From Zygnema circumcarinatum (taxonomy: Eukaryota > Streptophyta > Zygnematophyceae > Zygnematales > Zygnemataceae): a DNA stretch of 64,000 nucleotides. The stretch covers positions 1,383,446-1,447,445 of the forward strand of contig CM074805.1 in NCBI GenBank assembly GCA_037447605.1. The letters run 5' to 3'. The translations under genes were made by a program, and so were the position numbers. Positions 12,801 through 24,900 of this stretch are shown here, in pieces; the first letter of the stretch is position 1; the number at the start of each line of letters is the position of its first letter. A model generated the notes under the pieces. It did not search any database, was not told the DNA's origin, and saw only the letters and a program-made list of their open reading frames with translations.

Positions 12801-13748
12801 CCTCGTTCAGATTGAGTTGGCTGTGGGGGAGGTAAGATTTCGAATCAATCTCGAAAAAGTAAATTAGAACCCATTTGGAGAGCGGGAAACTAGTTTCTTT
12901 AAAGCAGGGGGCGTAATTTCGAGGGCAACCAATTTCCTGTTGCAGGTTACAGTCTTATTCTAAACCCTTTTTTCTCCAGGAACTCACAATTTGAATGGGG
13001 AAGTTACTGGATGTAGGCCTTGGATACAACGGAGGGGTTAGCACGTGAGGAACTTATGCTGGTAGCCGTAGAGGAGGCGAAAAAGACCCAAGTGAGCATT
13101 CCACTTACCGCTCTCTTTGCCCATCCTTTGCTTGGAATTCGATAATCAGAGTGAGGAAAAACATCGCCCGCAAGGTTCGTGCAGCACTCACTCTCTTGGA
13201 GTTGACTCTCTTTGCAGGAGGAAGGGCCCTATTCCAAAACTGCATTAGAACAGCGGCAACTCGCAGCAGATGACTTCCATAGAACGGGCCGACAACGAGC
13301 CCTGAGCCGCGAGACTCCGAGCATGCAGCCCATCAGCTGCGCCACTTTCGCCCAAGACGTGATCGAAGGGAGGGCCAACCAACGGCAGGCCCACACCCAC
13401 CGCCTTCCAACCGTTGGCTTTGGGCCCGTCTCGCTCATGGGCGGGGCGAGAGGCCAAACGCATCGCCAGAGGGTGCAGGCGCGCGTGTTTCAGCCGAGCC
13501 ATAGTCTGCCGAGAATGAGCATCGAGCAGGCGGGCGATAGGGAGTTGGCCATAATGAATGGCGTCACAAAGAGGAACGAGGCGCTCGTGGCGGAGGCGGC
13601 GGCGGCGAATGCGGTGAATGGGAGCTACGAGGGGGAGAGGGAGGAGGGCGAGGATGAGGCGGCGGAGTACAAGGCGAGGGCGTGGGATGACTGGACGGAC
13701 GAGCACCCGAGGGGGCAGGGCAATAGCAAGCTCACGCCGTGTGGGTGA
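9819..13748 (+). CDS. TAP46: TAP46/alpha-4 (IGBP1, Tap42-like) PP2A-associated regulatory protein, eight exons
   Basis: Exons: 9819-9986, 11141-11263, 11669-11755, 12024-12128, 12398-12586, 12796-12831, 13017-13091 and 13218-13748. They sum to 1314 nt, giving 437 residues; every exon is in phase 0. The Tap42/alpha-4 family binds catalytic subunits of PP2A-type phosphatases and acts downstream of TOR. Supporting blocks, in order: LKYLLVPWMLSELL, RLQIVRAA, KIARFKRQKEGQAKL, PISCATFAQDVIEGRA, RVQARVFQPSHSLP, and the C-terminus NPRGQGNSKLTPCG, which matches the plant protein end. Between residues ~170 and ~235 is a basic stretch (RRKEDRRKQRRRRQ) followed by a Glu-rich tract from a GAG/GAGG microsatellite-like sequence (12512-12560). 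The N-terminal ~56 residues before the first intron are less conserved. Intron 1 is long (1154 nt); exon 6 is only 36 nt. Confidence 0.95.
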
Positions 13749-15306
13749 TCTTGGGATGGATGCGCCATGATGTGTTTTAGTCCCATGGAGCGAGCATGAT
13801 GGCATGACATGATATGATGCGCACATGATGTTGGCAGGCAAGCATGCATGATGGATGGATGGGTGTGCATTTGAGATTGCAATGTAGGAAAATCCCACTT
13901 TTCTAATTCGTCAATGTCAGAGCAATAAGTCCGTCCTTCATGGTCCTACCGGAGAGTGTAAGGTACGGTAAGACGGGGTGCCAGACTTGACACCTCGCGG
14001 CGGAAACAGGGCGTGACAGATTGAAAAGGAGTGAGGAGGCACATTACCGGGGGTCCAAATGGCTGTATGGAGTCAAAATTCATGCTGAAAATTGACCTTT
14101 GACGTGAGTCCAATTCGCAGGCTCGGCTGCTATAGCAGCTTTGACTCGCTGGCCGGAAGCTAATCGAGTCTACCCTCCCCCCCCCTCCCTCCCGTAGAAC
14201 AGTGAAGGACTCTTACAAGAGGGCTGGGCTGTGCGCGAACACGAAAATGAAAGGGGCTAAAAACCCTAAAAAAACCCACTTTTCACTCTCTGCAAAAAGA
14301 TTTAAGGTCCCACTTGAGCGTGAGATTTCAGTTTTTTTTTTTCAGAAAAATAGGCTTCTTTTTTTTTTTGAAAAAATCGCAATTATATTTTTGAATTTGC
14401 TCTAAAGACCTCGGCATCCCCACCCTTAAATGATCTGCGCGCTTTACAGCTGCAAACCGCCCAGAGCGTGATACCTCCCCCCTGACTCAAGAAATGGGAG
14501 CCACCGCCCGCTGCTGGAGTTGCACAAGACCAACATGTACGGTAGCTTTTCGATTGGTCCATTCGCCACGTGGCCCACCGTCCTTAGTTTGAATCTCTAG
14601 GCCCACTATTGGTCCTGCCTTGGCCGACATATGCCACGTAGTTCGCACGTGTTCCACGTGCCTGCCACGTTTCAGGCTTCCGCGGCGCCAGACGCGGCAC
14701 CCCTCGGCGCAGAGGCCCGACCGGGAGCAGATGTACGAACTAATACGACAAAAAAATCCGTACGCTTCGCGTCAGGGCTCCAAGGGTTTTTTCAAACAAG
14801 GGAAAATCCACGAATGGCAGACGGCCACGTCGACGGAGTCCTCTAAACGCGGACACGTGGTGCGCGGAGAATGGCTGCCTTACCGCAGATTTTTGGACGG
14901 AATGCACGTGGATCCAGCCCCTTGGAAGATCGACGGCGGTGAAGGCGCCTCGTGGCAACGTTCAGAGACGAGATTTCGCTTGGCGCACACACAAAGCGTA
15001 ATGCGTTGTTGCGGACAGTGCGAATGTTCCCCGTCTCATTAAAAAATCGCAAAATGTCGCACGGAGCCGCAGTTCAGCGTGCGGTCCCGTCGTGCAACCC
15101 CCCTTCCTTGGCTACGGGATGGCTTTGGAAGTTTGGAACGGAACGGGGAACTGACGCATGGAGTCCGGCCCCAGTGCAGGTGCTCTGATAAACGGCGCCG
15201 GCTGCCGGCCCGTCGTTGCTCCTCCTGCAGGCCCTGCAACCAACTGTCCTGAGCGGCTCGGCTGCCTCCCTGCTAGCAATACAGAACAGGAGGGTGATTT
15301 GAAGCC
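13749..15306. promoter_or_regulatory. TAP46 3' flank and RBCX upstream region with ACGT-core motif cluster
   Basis: No supported gene. From 13796 to 13865 it holds imperfect CATGATG repeats. A telobox-like AAACCCTAAAAA occurs near 14258. From about 14570 to 14915, many ACGT cores (CACGTGG, GCACGTGT, CCACGTGCC, CCACGTTT, GGACACGTGG) cluster upstream of RBCX. GTAC cores occur near 13962, 14536, 14733 and 14759. Reading frames here lack family motifs. Confidence 0.5.
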
Positions 15307-18300
15307 ATGGCGACAAGGTCGCTGCAAGCAGCTGAAAGGATTTCTTCAACCGGTGCGGAGGTTTCTTCTCATATAAGGTCGGGGTACGATCAGAGGGCTG
15401 TGTTGCAGGGGGAGAAGAGTCAGAGCAGGCGGAAGGGAGTCGTTTATTCTGCTGCTCACAGGGTGGAGACTCGGAGAGCTTCTGGAAGAGTTCTTCAGGA
15501 CGCAACGTTATGGTGCGGAGAGAAAGCATCTCTCAGAAATATAGGGTTGCTCTCAAGAGGGAGGAGACACATTGCGCTTTCCCCAGCTTGTTCGAAGATG
15601 TTTGTTCCTGGTACGACAGAGCTTTGAAAGGCGTCTTTTGATGGAATTCGGTATAACTCAACAGGATTATCGAGTAATCCAGCTAAATTATTTTATCGAC
15701 TGCTGCTTATTTGCTTTGCCTGCCGTTTTTCTGCCGTTGTTTTTCTATCCATGACTGAATTTCACGTTGTTGGTGTCAGGTTTTGGAGAGAAATCCCCGG
15801 AGGCGAAAGCAGCCGATTCTCTCCATAATTTCTTCACCTATCTTGCTGTCAAGATCGTCCTGGCTCAATTGCAGGTGCCATTCTCTGTCCCTCTCTCAAA
15901 ACGAGGTCGCCGCCTGGGGCTGCTTCATCAGATACTTTCGGTGTTTGCAAATTACTGCCAAAATCGTCCAATACTTTTAGTTCAGAAAAAATGGAGTGTC
16001 GTAAATTACGCAATTTCCATGGAAACCATTCTAGGTGATATTTCCTAGAAGCCTTCTAAGTTTTGTTTTGGACGGAGAGGCAAATCTTTGGCGGGGCTTA
16101 ACTCTTTGAAGCACAAGCCGTTGCTTTCTAGAGGTTTTTTCATGTTTCTATGTTGTTGCCACAGATCTGCCTTTTTTAGAGCATTCTTGGTTTCTTCGTG
16201 CGTCGTGCCTTTTTTTTTTTCCTCTCCCTGATCGCATCTTCTTTGCGCCAGCTCTTCTGTCTTTCTCTTTCTCATGCAGTTGGAGCTTTGTGGTGCGTTC
16301 TATTTATAAGCCAGCAACATAAGAGAACTAAAATCAGCACTGCTGGTTATTTAAGTTTAACGACTTCAGGCTGATTGGTGTCCAAAGAGAATTGTGGAAG
16401 GAAGCACTCGTTCTTGTTGATATTTCTTTCTCCGGCTTGCTCTGATCATTTAGTTGATCCCTGCATGTAACATAAGCGTTAATGGCTTACTCAGGCGGTT
16501 TGGTGTGGGGCATGAACATGGACATGTTTATCTCATGTTTTTTTTTCCGTTTTACCTACCACTGCGTTCTTAATGGTACCCTGCGATACCCTGACACGCG
16601 TGTAGCGCAATGGTGAAATATCCTAGATTAGAGGAACTGGGCTGATTGCTGTGTGTTCGGCCCCTCCTTGACAGGCCTATAATCCCGACGGCTATAAGGA
16701 TCTAAAAGAATTTGTGGATCGAGTACCACTCAAGGATGGTGACCGCTTTTGCGCAGAGCTTATGCGAGAGTCTCCTCAACACAAACGCCTCGGTAGGTTT
16801 GATTGCTTTGTAATTGTTTATATTGGACCTATAGTTGGACCTATTGTGAGAATGGGTTTCCATAATTCAGTGAATCGGGAGGCGTATAAAGGATAACATA
16901 ATAACCTTTGTTATGTTTGGATTTGAGTGTTGGAAACGGTCTATAAGGTAGACAGCGCATGGTGTGGAGATGCAGTAATAGAATTTAGAAACTTGTGGGA
17001 TGACTGTGGCTGTCAGTTTATCAAAAGTTCTAACTGGGAAGGAACTCAATTTGGAAGAGATGAATAGGCGCAGATGTTACAGACTTTGAACTCTGATATC
17101 TTGACGATAAGCTTAGAGCGAGCGCTACCTTTTTTCTTTGAGCTTTTGATATTCTGACCTTTGCATGTCTCTGTGCCTGTTGTGTTTCGGTCATCTGCAG
17201 CTATGCGAATACTTGAGGTCAGCACGGGCCTTGTTACCCGTCGTCTTGCCCCTCTAAATCTATGGGGCTGGGCTTAAACTCAGATTTGAACACTGTGTTG
17301 GTATTTGGATTTTTTTGCATGAAAGCAGGATGAGTGCAGGTCTGGTAATCTCCTAGTAATGGATCAATGAACCATTTACTGTTCAATTTAAGTTTATATG
17401 AAAGATGGTGCTGATGAATTCTATCCCATTCCATAGCTGCCAAAAAGTGTCCTTCTGGTCTATGCATTATGTTGCAGGTTCGTTCAGCTTACGCTCGGGA
17501 AGATTTTGAATGGGACAACCTCAAGGCCTTGTCACAAAAGGTACTAGTTTTTTTCTCTTCTATATTGTGGTAGACCTGCATCAATGGATTGATAATGCAA
17601 TAAACCCTGAGAGATGGGAGTCATATCGGTGAGAAATGTCTGAGGCGCAAGGTCTGGATGTCGGCGGCTTTGTAGCGACTTGTTAGAAGCTCAAGCACAA
17701 ACGAATCCTCGACGGAACTCTGACCGCCATTAGGAATTGTGGAAGGAATAACAAAGTAAACAAGGATACATTTTGAGAGCATGAAGCTGTCGTGTTCAAC
17801 CCCGTCAAAAATGGTTCGTTATTGAGAAGATTATTTATGTGAGAAGTCTTTCAAAACACGTTTCCCTTGGATTTACAGATTTGTAGACATCTTTCAGAAA
17901 GATATTTTATCGAAGGGTAGTTTACTGACAGGAACGGTCAAAAACGCATATTTACCGTAGTTCAAGTTGCATACATGTTTAGACTATGGACTGTGTTTCA
18001 GGTTGCCGTATCCTATAATTAGGTGCGAACTGGGAATATTAGAAGACAGATTGGAAACACCTTCCAAGTTAAACGTCCTTTTGATTCGCGGTCTTCCTCA
18101 TCTTTGTCTAGAGGGAGTTCCGCTAAAAGAGTGAGGATACTCAAGTCATTGTAGTTTAATGGGATGGGTGTTTTATAAATTTTTAGGATGGCAAATGGAA
18201 TACCTATTACTTTAGCTTGCGAAGGCCAATAGCTGTACTCTTGATTCTGTTTTAGGGCAGAAAGCCGAAGGCAGAATCTCTGGAGTTCAGAGTTTTGTAA

Positions 18301-18650
18301 TTCGTGGAGGCAAACCTGTGTTTTTAGTGTCCTTTACTTGCTGAGGTGCCGTTGCGGGTAGGGTGCCGTTCTGTGTCTTGGTGATCTGTGGTAACCAGTT
18401 AGGGTTGGGGCCGAAATAAATTGCAATTCGTTACGTCTAACTAAGGTTAACTATTGGGCACATTGATAGAACCAAAACATGAGCAGATAAATGGGCATAG
18501 CTGGTGGTACTGCTCCTCATTTTCATTAATATAAAAAAGCCTCAATGGCCTTCCTTCTGACCTTGAGGGTTTCTATGATCGCAGGTAATGGACGACGCCA
18601 ACACCACATTGATGCGTGACTTTTTAGTGGAGACGAGCAAGTGGGACTGA
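15307..18650 (+). CDS. RBCX: RbcX, Rubisco large-subunit assembly chaperone, plastid-targeted, six exons
   Basis: Exons: 15307-15610, 15780-15874, 16675-16792, 17201-17217, 17478-17540 and 18585-18650. They sum to 663 nt, giving 220 residues with consistent phases. RbcX dimers bind the C-terminal tail of newly folded RbcL and help form the L8 core of Rubisco in the stroma. Recognisable blocks: FVPGFGEKSPEAKAA, LHNFFTYLAVKIV, VPLKDGDRFCAELMRESPQH, AMRILEVRSAYA, DFEWDNLK and the tail LMRDFLVETS. About the first 95 residues are basic, Ser/Arg-rich and unlike the core, consistent with a transit peptide. From memory the MFVPGFGE entry into the core resembles the plant type related to Arabidopsis RbcX2 more than RbcX1. 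The fourth exon is a 17-nt microexon, and the last intron exceeds 1 kb. Confidence 0.93.
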
Positions 18651-20080
18651 AATGTAGCTGCCGATATAATAATGGACAAAAAAGGCCATCAAGCCCGGCA
18701 GTGCCCTCTAAATTTGGCACCTGTTAATAGAAGCAGAGGGGAGCCGGCCTCCTGCTGTCACGGCGTGACTAAAGAGCATGGTTCTTTTGCGTCCATGTGA
18801 TGGGGAAACCGGAAACATCAAGCAGCCGATTTCCACGTTCTCTTTTCACTTCCGCAGTTCAAATTTGCCTCTGGATTATTAATGTTGGTAACTAAGATGG
18901 GTGGAGGCCCTGAATGAGGCGCTCCATGTTTATAGTTGATAAGAATGTGAGAGGGGATTTTGTTTCCTTATTTTTTGGATATGGAAGGACCTCTTGGTCA
19001 GTGGAATCATTAGCATAGGTCGTTGAGATGTCGTAGTGTGATCCCTGTACAGTTCCTCTAATTATGGGTCAAACCATATATGTAAATAGGCATTGTGGCT
19101 GCTCTTTTCTACTTAAGCCTCTTCTTGATCTTGTTGGAACCTATGGCTTTCAATTCTAAGTTCAAAAGGTTTAAATTAGCTCTTACTGAACATGAGTGCA
19201 AGCATCATCTCTCATCCTAAAATGGAAGAAGCTCATTGTTGTCTATGGCCCCCATTGTTGATGATGTCATTCTTGTGAAAGGTGAACTTTCCTCAACACG
19301 AAAATGGGAGCGAAGAATGCTAAACAGAGAAATCAGCTAAAAGCACATTTCACACTCAACGCTGAAAAGTCCGCGCATATGCCCCGACCGAACAGGCGAA
19401 GCTCGTGAATTGATCACCTTTTTTCACTGCAGTGGAACTAATCTTTGGCTGATTCTCTCTGAACAGAGACTTAATTTGAATATTGTCTTGCCACAACTGC
19501 GGATCTTCCCTCGGCTTTAATGGTTCAAGTGCAGTCCTTTCATTAGCAATTCAGCGCATCCTTTTCAAGCAACCTTTTCCTGAACCCAGCCTGTTCCACA
19601 GCTTTCCCCATGTTTTCAGGTTTTGTTTTTCTCCACTATTTCCTAGAGTTCGTGTGTCCTATCCCTCCCATTTCCGCTGGACTTCGAGAATTTGGAGACA
19701 ATTTGTGACAATTTGTGCGACATGCAATACATTGTTGAATGACTTAGCCTTCCACGGCAGCGGGGCCAGCCATGGCTGCCCTTCACGGATACAAATGCCG
19801 TTCCGGATGCACATGACTATTCAAGACTTCGGCCAATCAGGGGAATGCGGCTCCACATCCACGGTGTGCAGCACCCCACCGATGAAGTTTCTAATCTTCC
19901 AGATGTTCATTGACAAACGCAAAGTAAAGATGCGAGATGTCCGAGAGTTCAACGTTAAGTCATTCCGATCTCTCTCACAAAATCAAGATGCCTGCAGCCC
20001 TCAGCCCGCACACTCTGAGCGGCAGAACCTCCTACAAAAATGCAGCGCAGCACGCAGCAGTCAGTCCGTCAGTCCATATT
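18651..20080. other. Convergent intergenic: 3' flanks of RBCX and the SR-cyclophilin gene
   Basis: AT-richer sequence between two converging genes, presumably holding both 3' untranslated regions. A 264-codon + strand frame starting at 19483 runs antisense into the last cyclophilin exon and shows no family motif. Nothing else is supported. Confidence 0.6.
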
Positions 20081-21930
20081 CTACACCACCAGTCCTCGGG
20101 ACCGGGGGGGGGACTCCGACTCATCATCATCCACAGGCTCTACGCCTCTCTCCTTCTCCTTCCTGCCTCTCCTCTCCCTCCTCGGAGGAGCATTGTCCTC
20201 ATCGCCAGCTTTGTCCGCCACAGGATCCTTCTCCTCCCGATGTTGGCTCCCTCCCCCGAGGCTGTCCTCCACTTTAGGGCCGATCCTCCCTCTCATTGAA
20301 AACCCTGTCTTCCCTCCTGCGCGCGGAGACTTGTCATAAGCACGACGACTCTCGTACCGATCTGAAGGGCTTCGACTGCGGTATCTGGAAGGCCGAGAAA
20401 GAGAACCACATATTAAACTTACATTGCATAACGTAGGCCGCACGGGCAAAGCATGGCAGTCACCCTATTTGCACAAAAGGCTTGTTCCTTGTACCCCTTG
20501 GAACGCAGACACTGGATTTCCTATAAAGATTTACAGCGAGGCCAAGAATCAATCTTCGCTGACCCAAAATCAATCCAGTCTCTTCTAGACGATGTGTGAA
20601 TGCCAACAGCTGTTTTCAGCCGGTCAGATTATTGTCAGCTCTTTGATGAGGACACTGAACCCTAATTCCTAATACCCAGCTTTTATGCTTCCTTGTTCCA
20701 TTCTTGACGTAACTTTTCTAGATTGCGTCAGATCATAACAAGCAATTATGAAAACTTTCAGGGAACAACATGACCAAGTCACATGGCGAACCAATGTCAT
20801 TGCAGCTAAGTATTTCTCACCAACACTATGTGAACCAAGTCCTCCTTCATGAGATAAAAAAACTTTACAGGGCCTCAAAATCCCTGAGCAGGGTCCGTCA
20901 ACCGGACATAGCTTCGTGAATCATCACCACGAGTCAACTTCCCAGAGCTCTACTTGAAAACGATTAACTTGAGAAAGTATTTAGGGCAGGCTACGGACGT
21001 AACAAAAAGGCAAATTCCATTTGGGTCTCACCTTGCAGGACTCCTCCGGTAGTCACGGCGAGGGCTGTATTCGCGGTATCGTCCATAGCCCCTACGGTCA
21101 TCTCCAGAGCCATTGTACCTAAAGAACAAGCAGCACCCACATATGAGAAATGGTCGCGAAACGGGATGATCTTCATAAAACATTAGAAGAAGTTAGTACC
21201 AACCCTATGAAATACCAGGTAGCTCAACCAATCCAGCTAATCTCCATTAGATGAAACTCAGAAGACATTCCTCAAACGGTAGTCAGCAAGGTTCGGTCAT
21301 TTCAGAGTCATCCATCAAAGCACGTTTCCTGTATGAAAACTGTGCATCTAGGAAAATGGAATCCGAGCTCCCAGACCATTCTATTTCAAGCCCTTTAAAT
21401 AGGGTTGTCCCGTGCACTGAGTCATTGCCATGAAGCAAGATTCGCGTGAGTCTATGCCACAGAGCATACCCTCACGGACCCTACTTTCACATTTTCCATA
21501 ATTGCCGCTGCATCTTGGACAATTTACGTGCCGCATAAAGCTAGATAGATGACGAATGTGCCGCAGCATTTGTAACACGTGAAGCAACTAAAATTTCAAC
21601 TGCGCGTAAGAAAGGACCGCCGTGCAGAGAGCGTGCGAAAAAGAGAGGGGACAGTCGGTCACGGTCGTGCACCCGCACAGCCATGCATCCATATTTTTTC
21701 CTGAAATGAATCGCTGTATGTAAATGTATGCGTATCTGCCGGCACTAATGCGTAACATCAACTTGCTTTCGTTACGTGCTTGCCCGCACGAGAAACCAAA
21801 ACACGGACAAGATTCCTCACGATGGAGAGGAGAACCTACTCCACACTCTGAAACGTCATCCAAAAGCGGAAAGTCGGCCGGAAGGGGGAGCACCGAGTCC
21901 TCTCAACCTTACAGGAATTGCGATGATCAT

Positions 21931-21987
<57 letters not shown>

Positions 21988-24900
21988 GTAGATCTTTGAT
22001 AACCAGTTAACCAAGTGATAAACTGCAGTGCATGTTTTCCATGAATAGTTGACACCTTCGGCATTCTACCCTCCCACACACCTAGAAGTCTATCCGATTC
22101 TTGCAGTCCACCCACCTGTTGCTCCGTCGATCGCGGCTGCTTCCATCAACCCTGCGATCATACCCTCCTCCTCCTCCTCCTCCTCCTCCTCCTCCTCCTC
22201 CTCCTCCATGGCGATACCCCCCAGCCCCCCCTCTAACCGGAGAGGGAGAGCCATCTTCAGGAGGAGGGGTCCTGTACCGTCGTGCATACGAGTACTGTTC
22301 GCTGAACCCTCGCCCGCGACGAATACGCTTTGGCTCTTCTTCTGCTTGGGGTCTGCGCTTGGAAAGCAGGGTTTTAGGACAAGGGTTTCATCACGGATGC
22401 AAATTGGGGAATAGATATGTAAGAATAATCACTGGTAGTGAGGATATGAAAGACCACGCAATGTGGGCAGCACTCGACAAGCAGAACTGCGCCCTTAGGA
22501 TATGTAGAGAGTTTTATGTTTGCCAGGTTCAAACGTCCTTCGGCATTTCACGATCCCTAAAGACATTTCTACCGTGACATAAGTCATCATCATGACATGC
22601 CAAAGTGTAACCGTACGAGATGTAGGAATTGTTGCAAAAAAAGGAAGAGTCAGCGGGACACAACAAGGAAACACAACAAACTGTCAGCTAGGTTGTGAAA
22701 GCGGCAGGTACAATCTAAGAATATGAAAGAAACTATACGACACTTGGACACAACATTGCAGCACTCACCTATCCGTAGAAGAGTCAATGGCCTTCTCCTG
22801 CCCATTGCTTGGCACAACCTTTGAATCATTAGGAAGACCTTTGTCATCACTGGCCAAATGTTGTCCTGACCTTCTATAATGCTCTGAACCCCCCTCATCT
22901 TCCTCAATACTCCGAATCTCTTGAACAGGTGGTTCAGTGTCAGTCGGCTGTACCTCAACTTCAAATTCTCTACCCACCGGTTTTCCGACCATTGTGCTTT
23001 CCTTGGCCATTTCTTCAGGATCAATAGAGGCAACTTTGGCATGCTGATATTCTTCACCTGCATTGCTCTCCAACTGCAACCCTGGAACATTCTCCACAAC
23101 TGTAGATGCAGACCTGCTACGATGTTCCTTCGGGTGATCATCACCTCTTGTTTCCAGTGTTTCAGCAACACTAACATCTGCTTTCCTACCAAGATCTTCA
23201 CGCTCGGCATCATCCCCTGTTCTGTTTGATGCTGCAGTCCCTTCATTCTTTTCCAATTCTTTTTTTTGCCTGCCTTTGGCGATGCGATCCGTTTCTCGTT
23301 TCCTTACCTCTTTAGACTCATCCTCTTCATCTGTTTCCCCCGTCTTCTTTACTTCGTGTCTTCGCCCACTCCTGCTCGCATACTGATCATCGTCTTCTCC
23401 CTTGCTTACCTCACCTGAAGCTATTTTAAGACCTTTACCTTTGCCAGCTTCGCTTCGTTTCCCTTCGTGCTTGGACGAACCCTCTACAGACTTCATCTCC
23501 TTACCTTTTGCTTTTCCCACATCTCGCCTTCTAGCATCTGCCTCGTCATCACTTTCTCCTCCCTTTTCGGAGACTCGTTTTTTGGAACTGCCCTTCAAAG
23601 CCACCTTCGATCTACCTGCGTTTCAAGATAAATTGAGTTCAGTTATAAGTGAGGTACATGTGATACATGTGGACCTTAACGAGCTGTCTCGGAGCTCATT
23701 GACATTTGAGCATGCTAACAGACAACATTTCCCTTGTCACCTAAACAGCCTGCTGTAAGTGTTCACGGATTTAGAATTCAGGATATGCTAATTCACCCTT
23801 TCAAAGGCTGCCCAAAAAATACCCAAAGCCTATTGGCTAAAAGTGGCAGCCCCTTTGGCTGTGTTCAAGGTAGAAACACACCTTTGGATTTCCCTCCTTT
23901 AGAAGACTTTCTGCGATCGTCATCTTCACTTGATTCAGTCTCTCCCTCACTGCCACTGGAGGAGTCGTCATCCGAATCAGATCTGCAGGAGCAGCAATAG
24001 CTTAGCATCCGTACAGCAATCAAGCGCTTCATAGCTTCCATATTGCAGGTTCAGAAATAAGAAAGGCTGTAAAAATTGGGCCACAAAAACAACTGCTCAT
24101 TTGACATCACCAAATGCCAAGCTCAAACTTCTTGGAGCATTCTTAACAGAGTTGAGTAAATATACCCCACACATCAACACAGGCTTCTTTGTCTCAATTG
24201 GCATGTCACTATAGGAAAATCTCCAGCAACGTTATTGAACCCCTTTTTCAAATGTGAGACAGTCTCAGCGATACGTTGCCGCGCATCAACTTCTAAAAAA
24301 CGCTCAGAACTGAAGCATGTGGATCATCGAAACAGATGAAGCTATTTTGTCAATTATTTACAAACTTACCGCTTCTTTGATTTCTTCTGCGAGTACGACT
24401 TCTTTCCCTTGCCCACCACCTTCACTGCCTTCTTGTCCTTCGCTTTCTTCTTGTCAGTCACCTTGCGCTTCTTCCGGATTCGAGAATCGTCCTCGGACTC
24501 AGAATAAGAGTCCGAATCCTCAGACTGTGAATCACTATCTGAGTACGAACTAGAATCTGCATCTGAGTATGAATCGCTATCAGAATCCGAGCCTGATCCT
24601 GAGCTACTGTAACTTTCCGACTCTGAGTCTGAAGAGTATTTCTTACTCGATTTTTTGGACGTCTTCTTTTTCGCTTTAGGGGCATCTTTTTTGCCCTTCT
24701 TTGCTTGTGACTGCCTCTTTCTTTTTCCTTCCCTATCGCCATCCTTCCCTTCTCCTTTAGTCTTGGCCGATTTCAATGGCTCTCCTAACCCTTCATCTAG
24801 TGGTGCATCAGCTTTCACCTCCCCACACTTTGTAATCTTCACGGGAAAAACAGGTCTATCCTTATCCGCTGTCTCAACCTCTTCAATCTTTCGCACCACG

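Noticed and set aside
19483-20277. 264-codon + strand frame between RBCX and the cyclophilin gene
   Set aside because: It runs antisense into the last cyclophilin exon, and its second half is the shadow of the RS-like tail.
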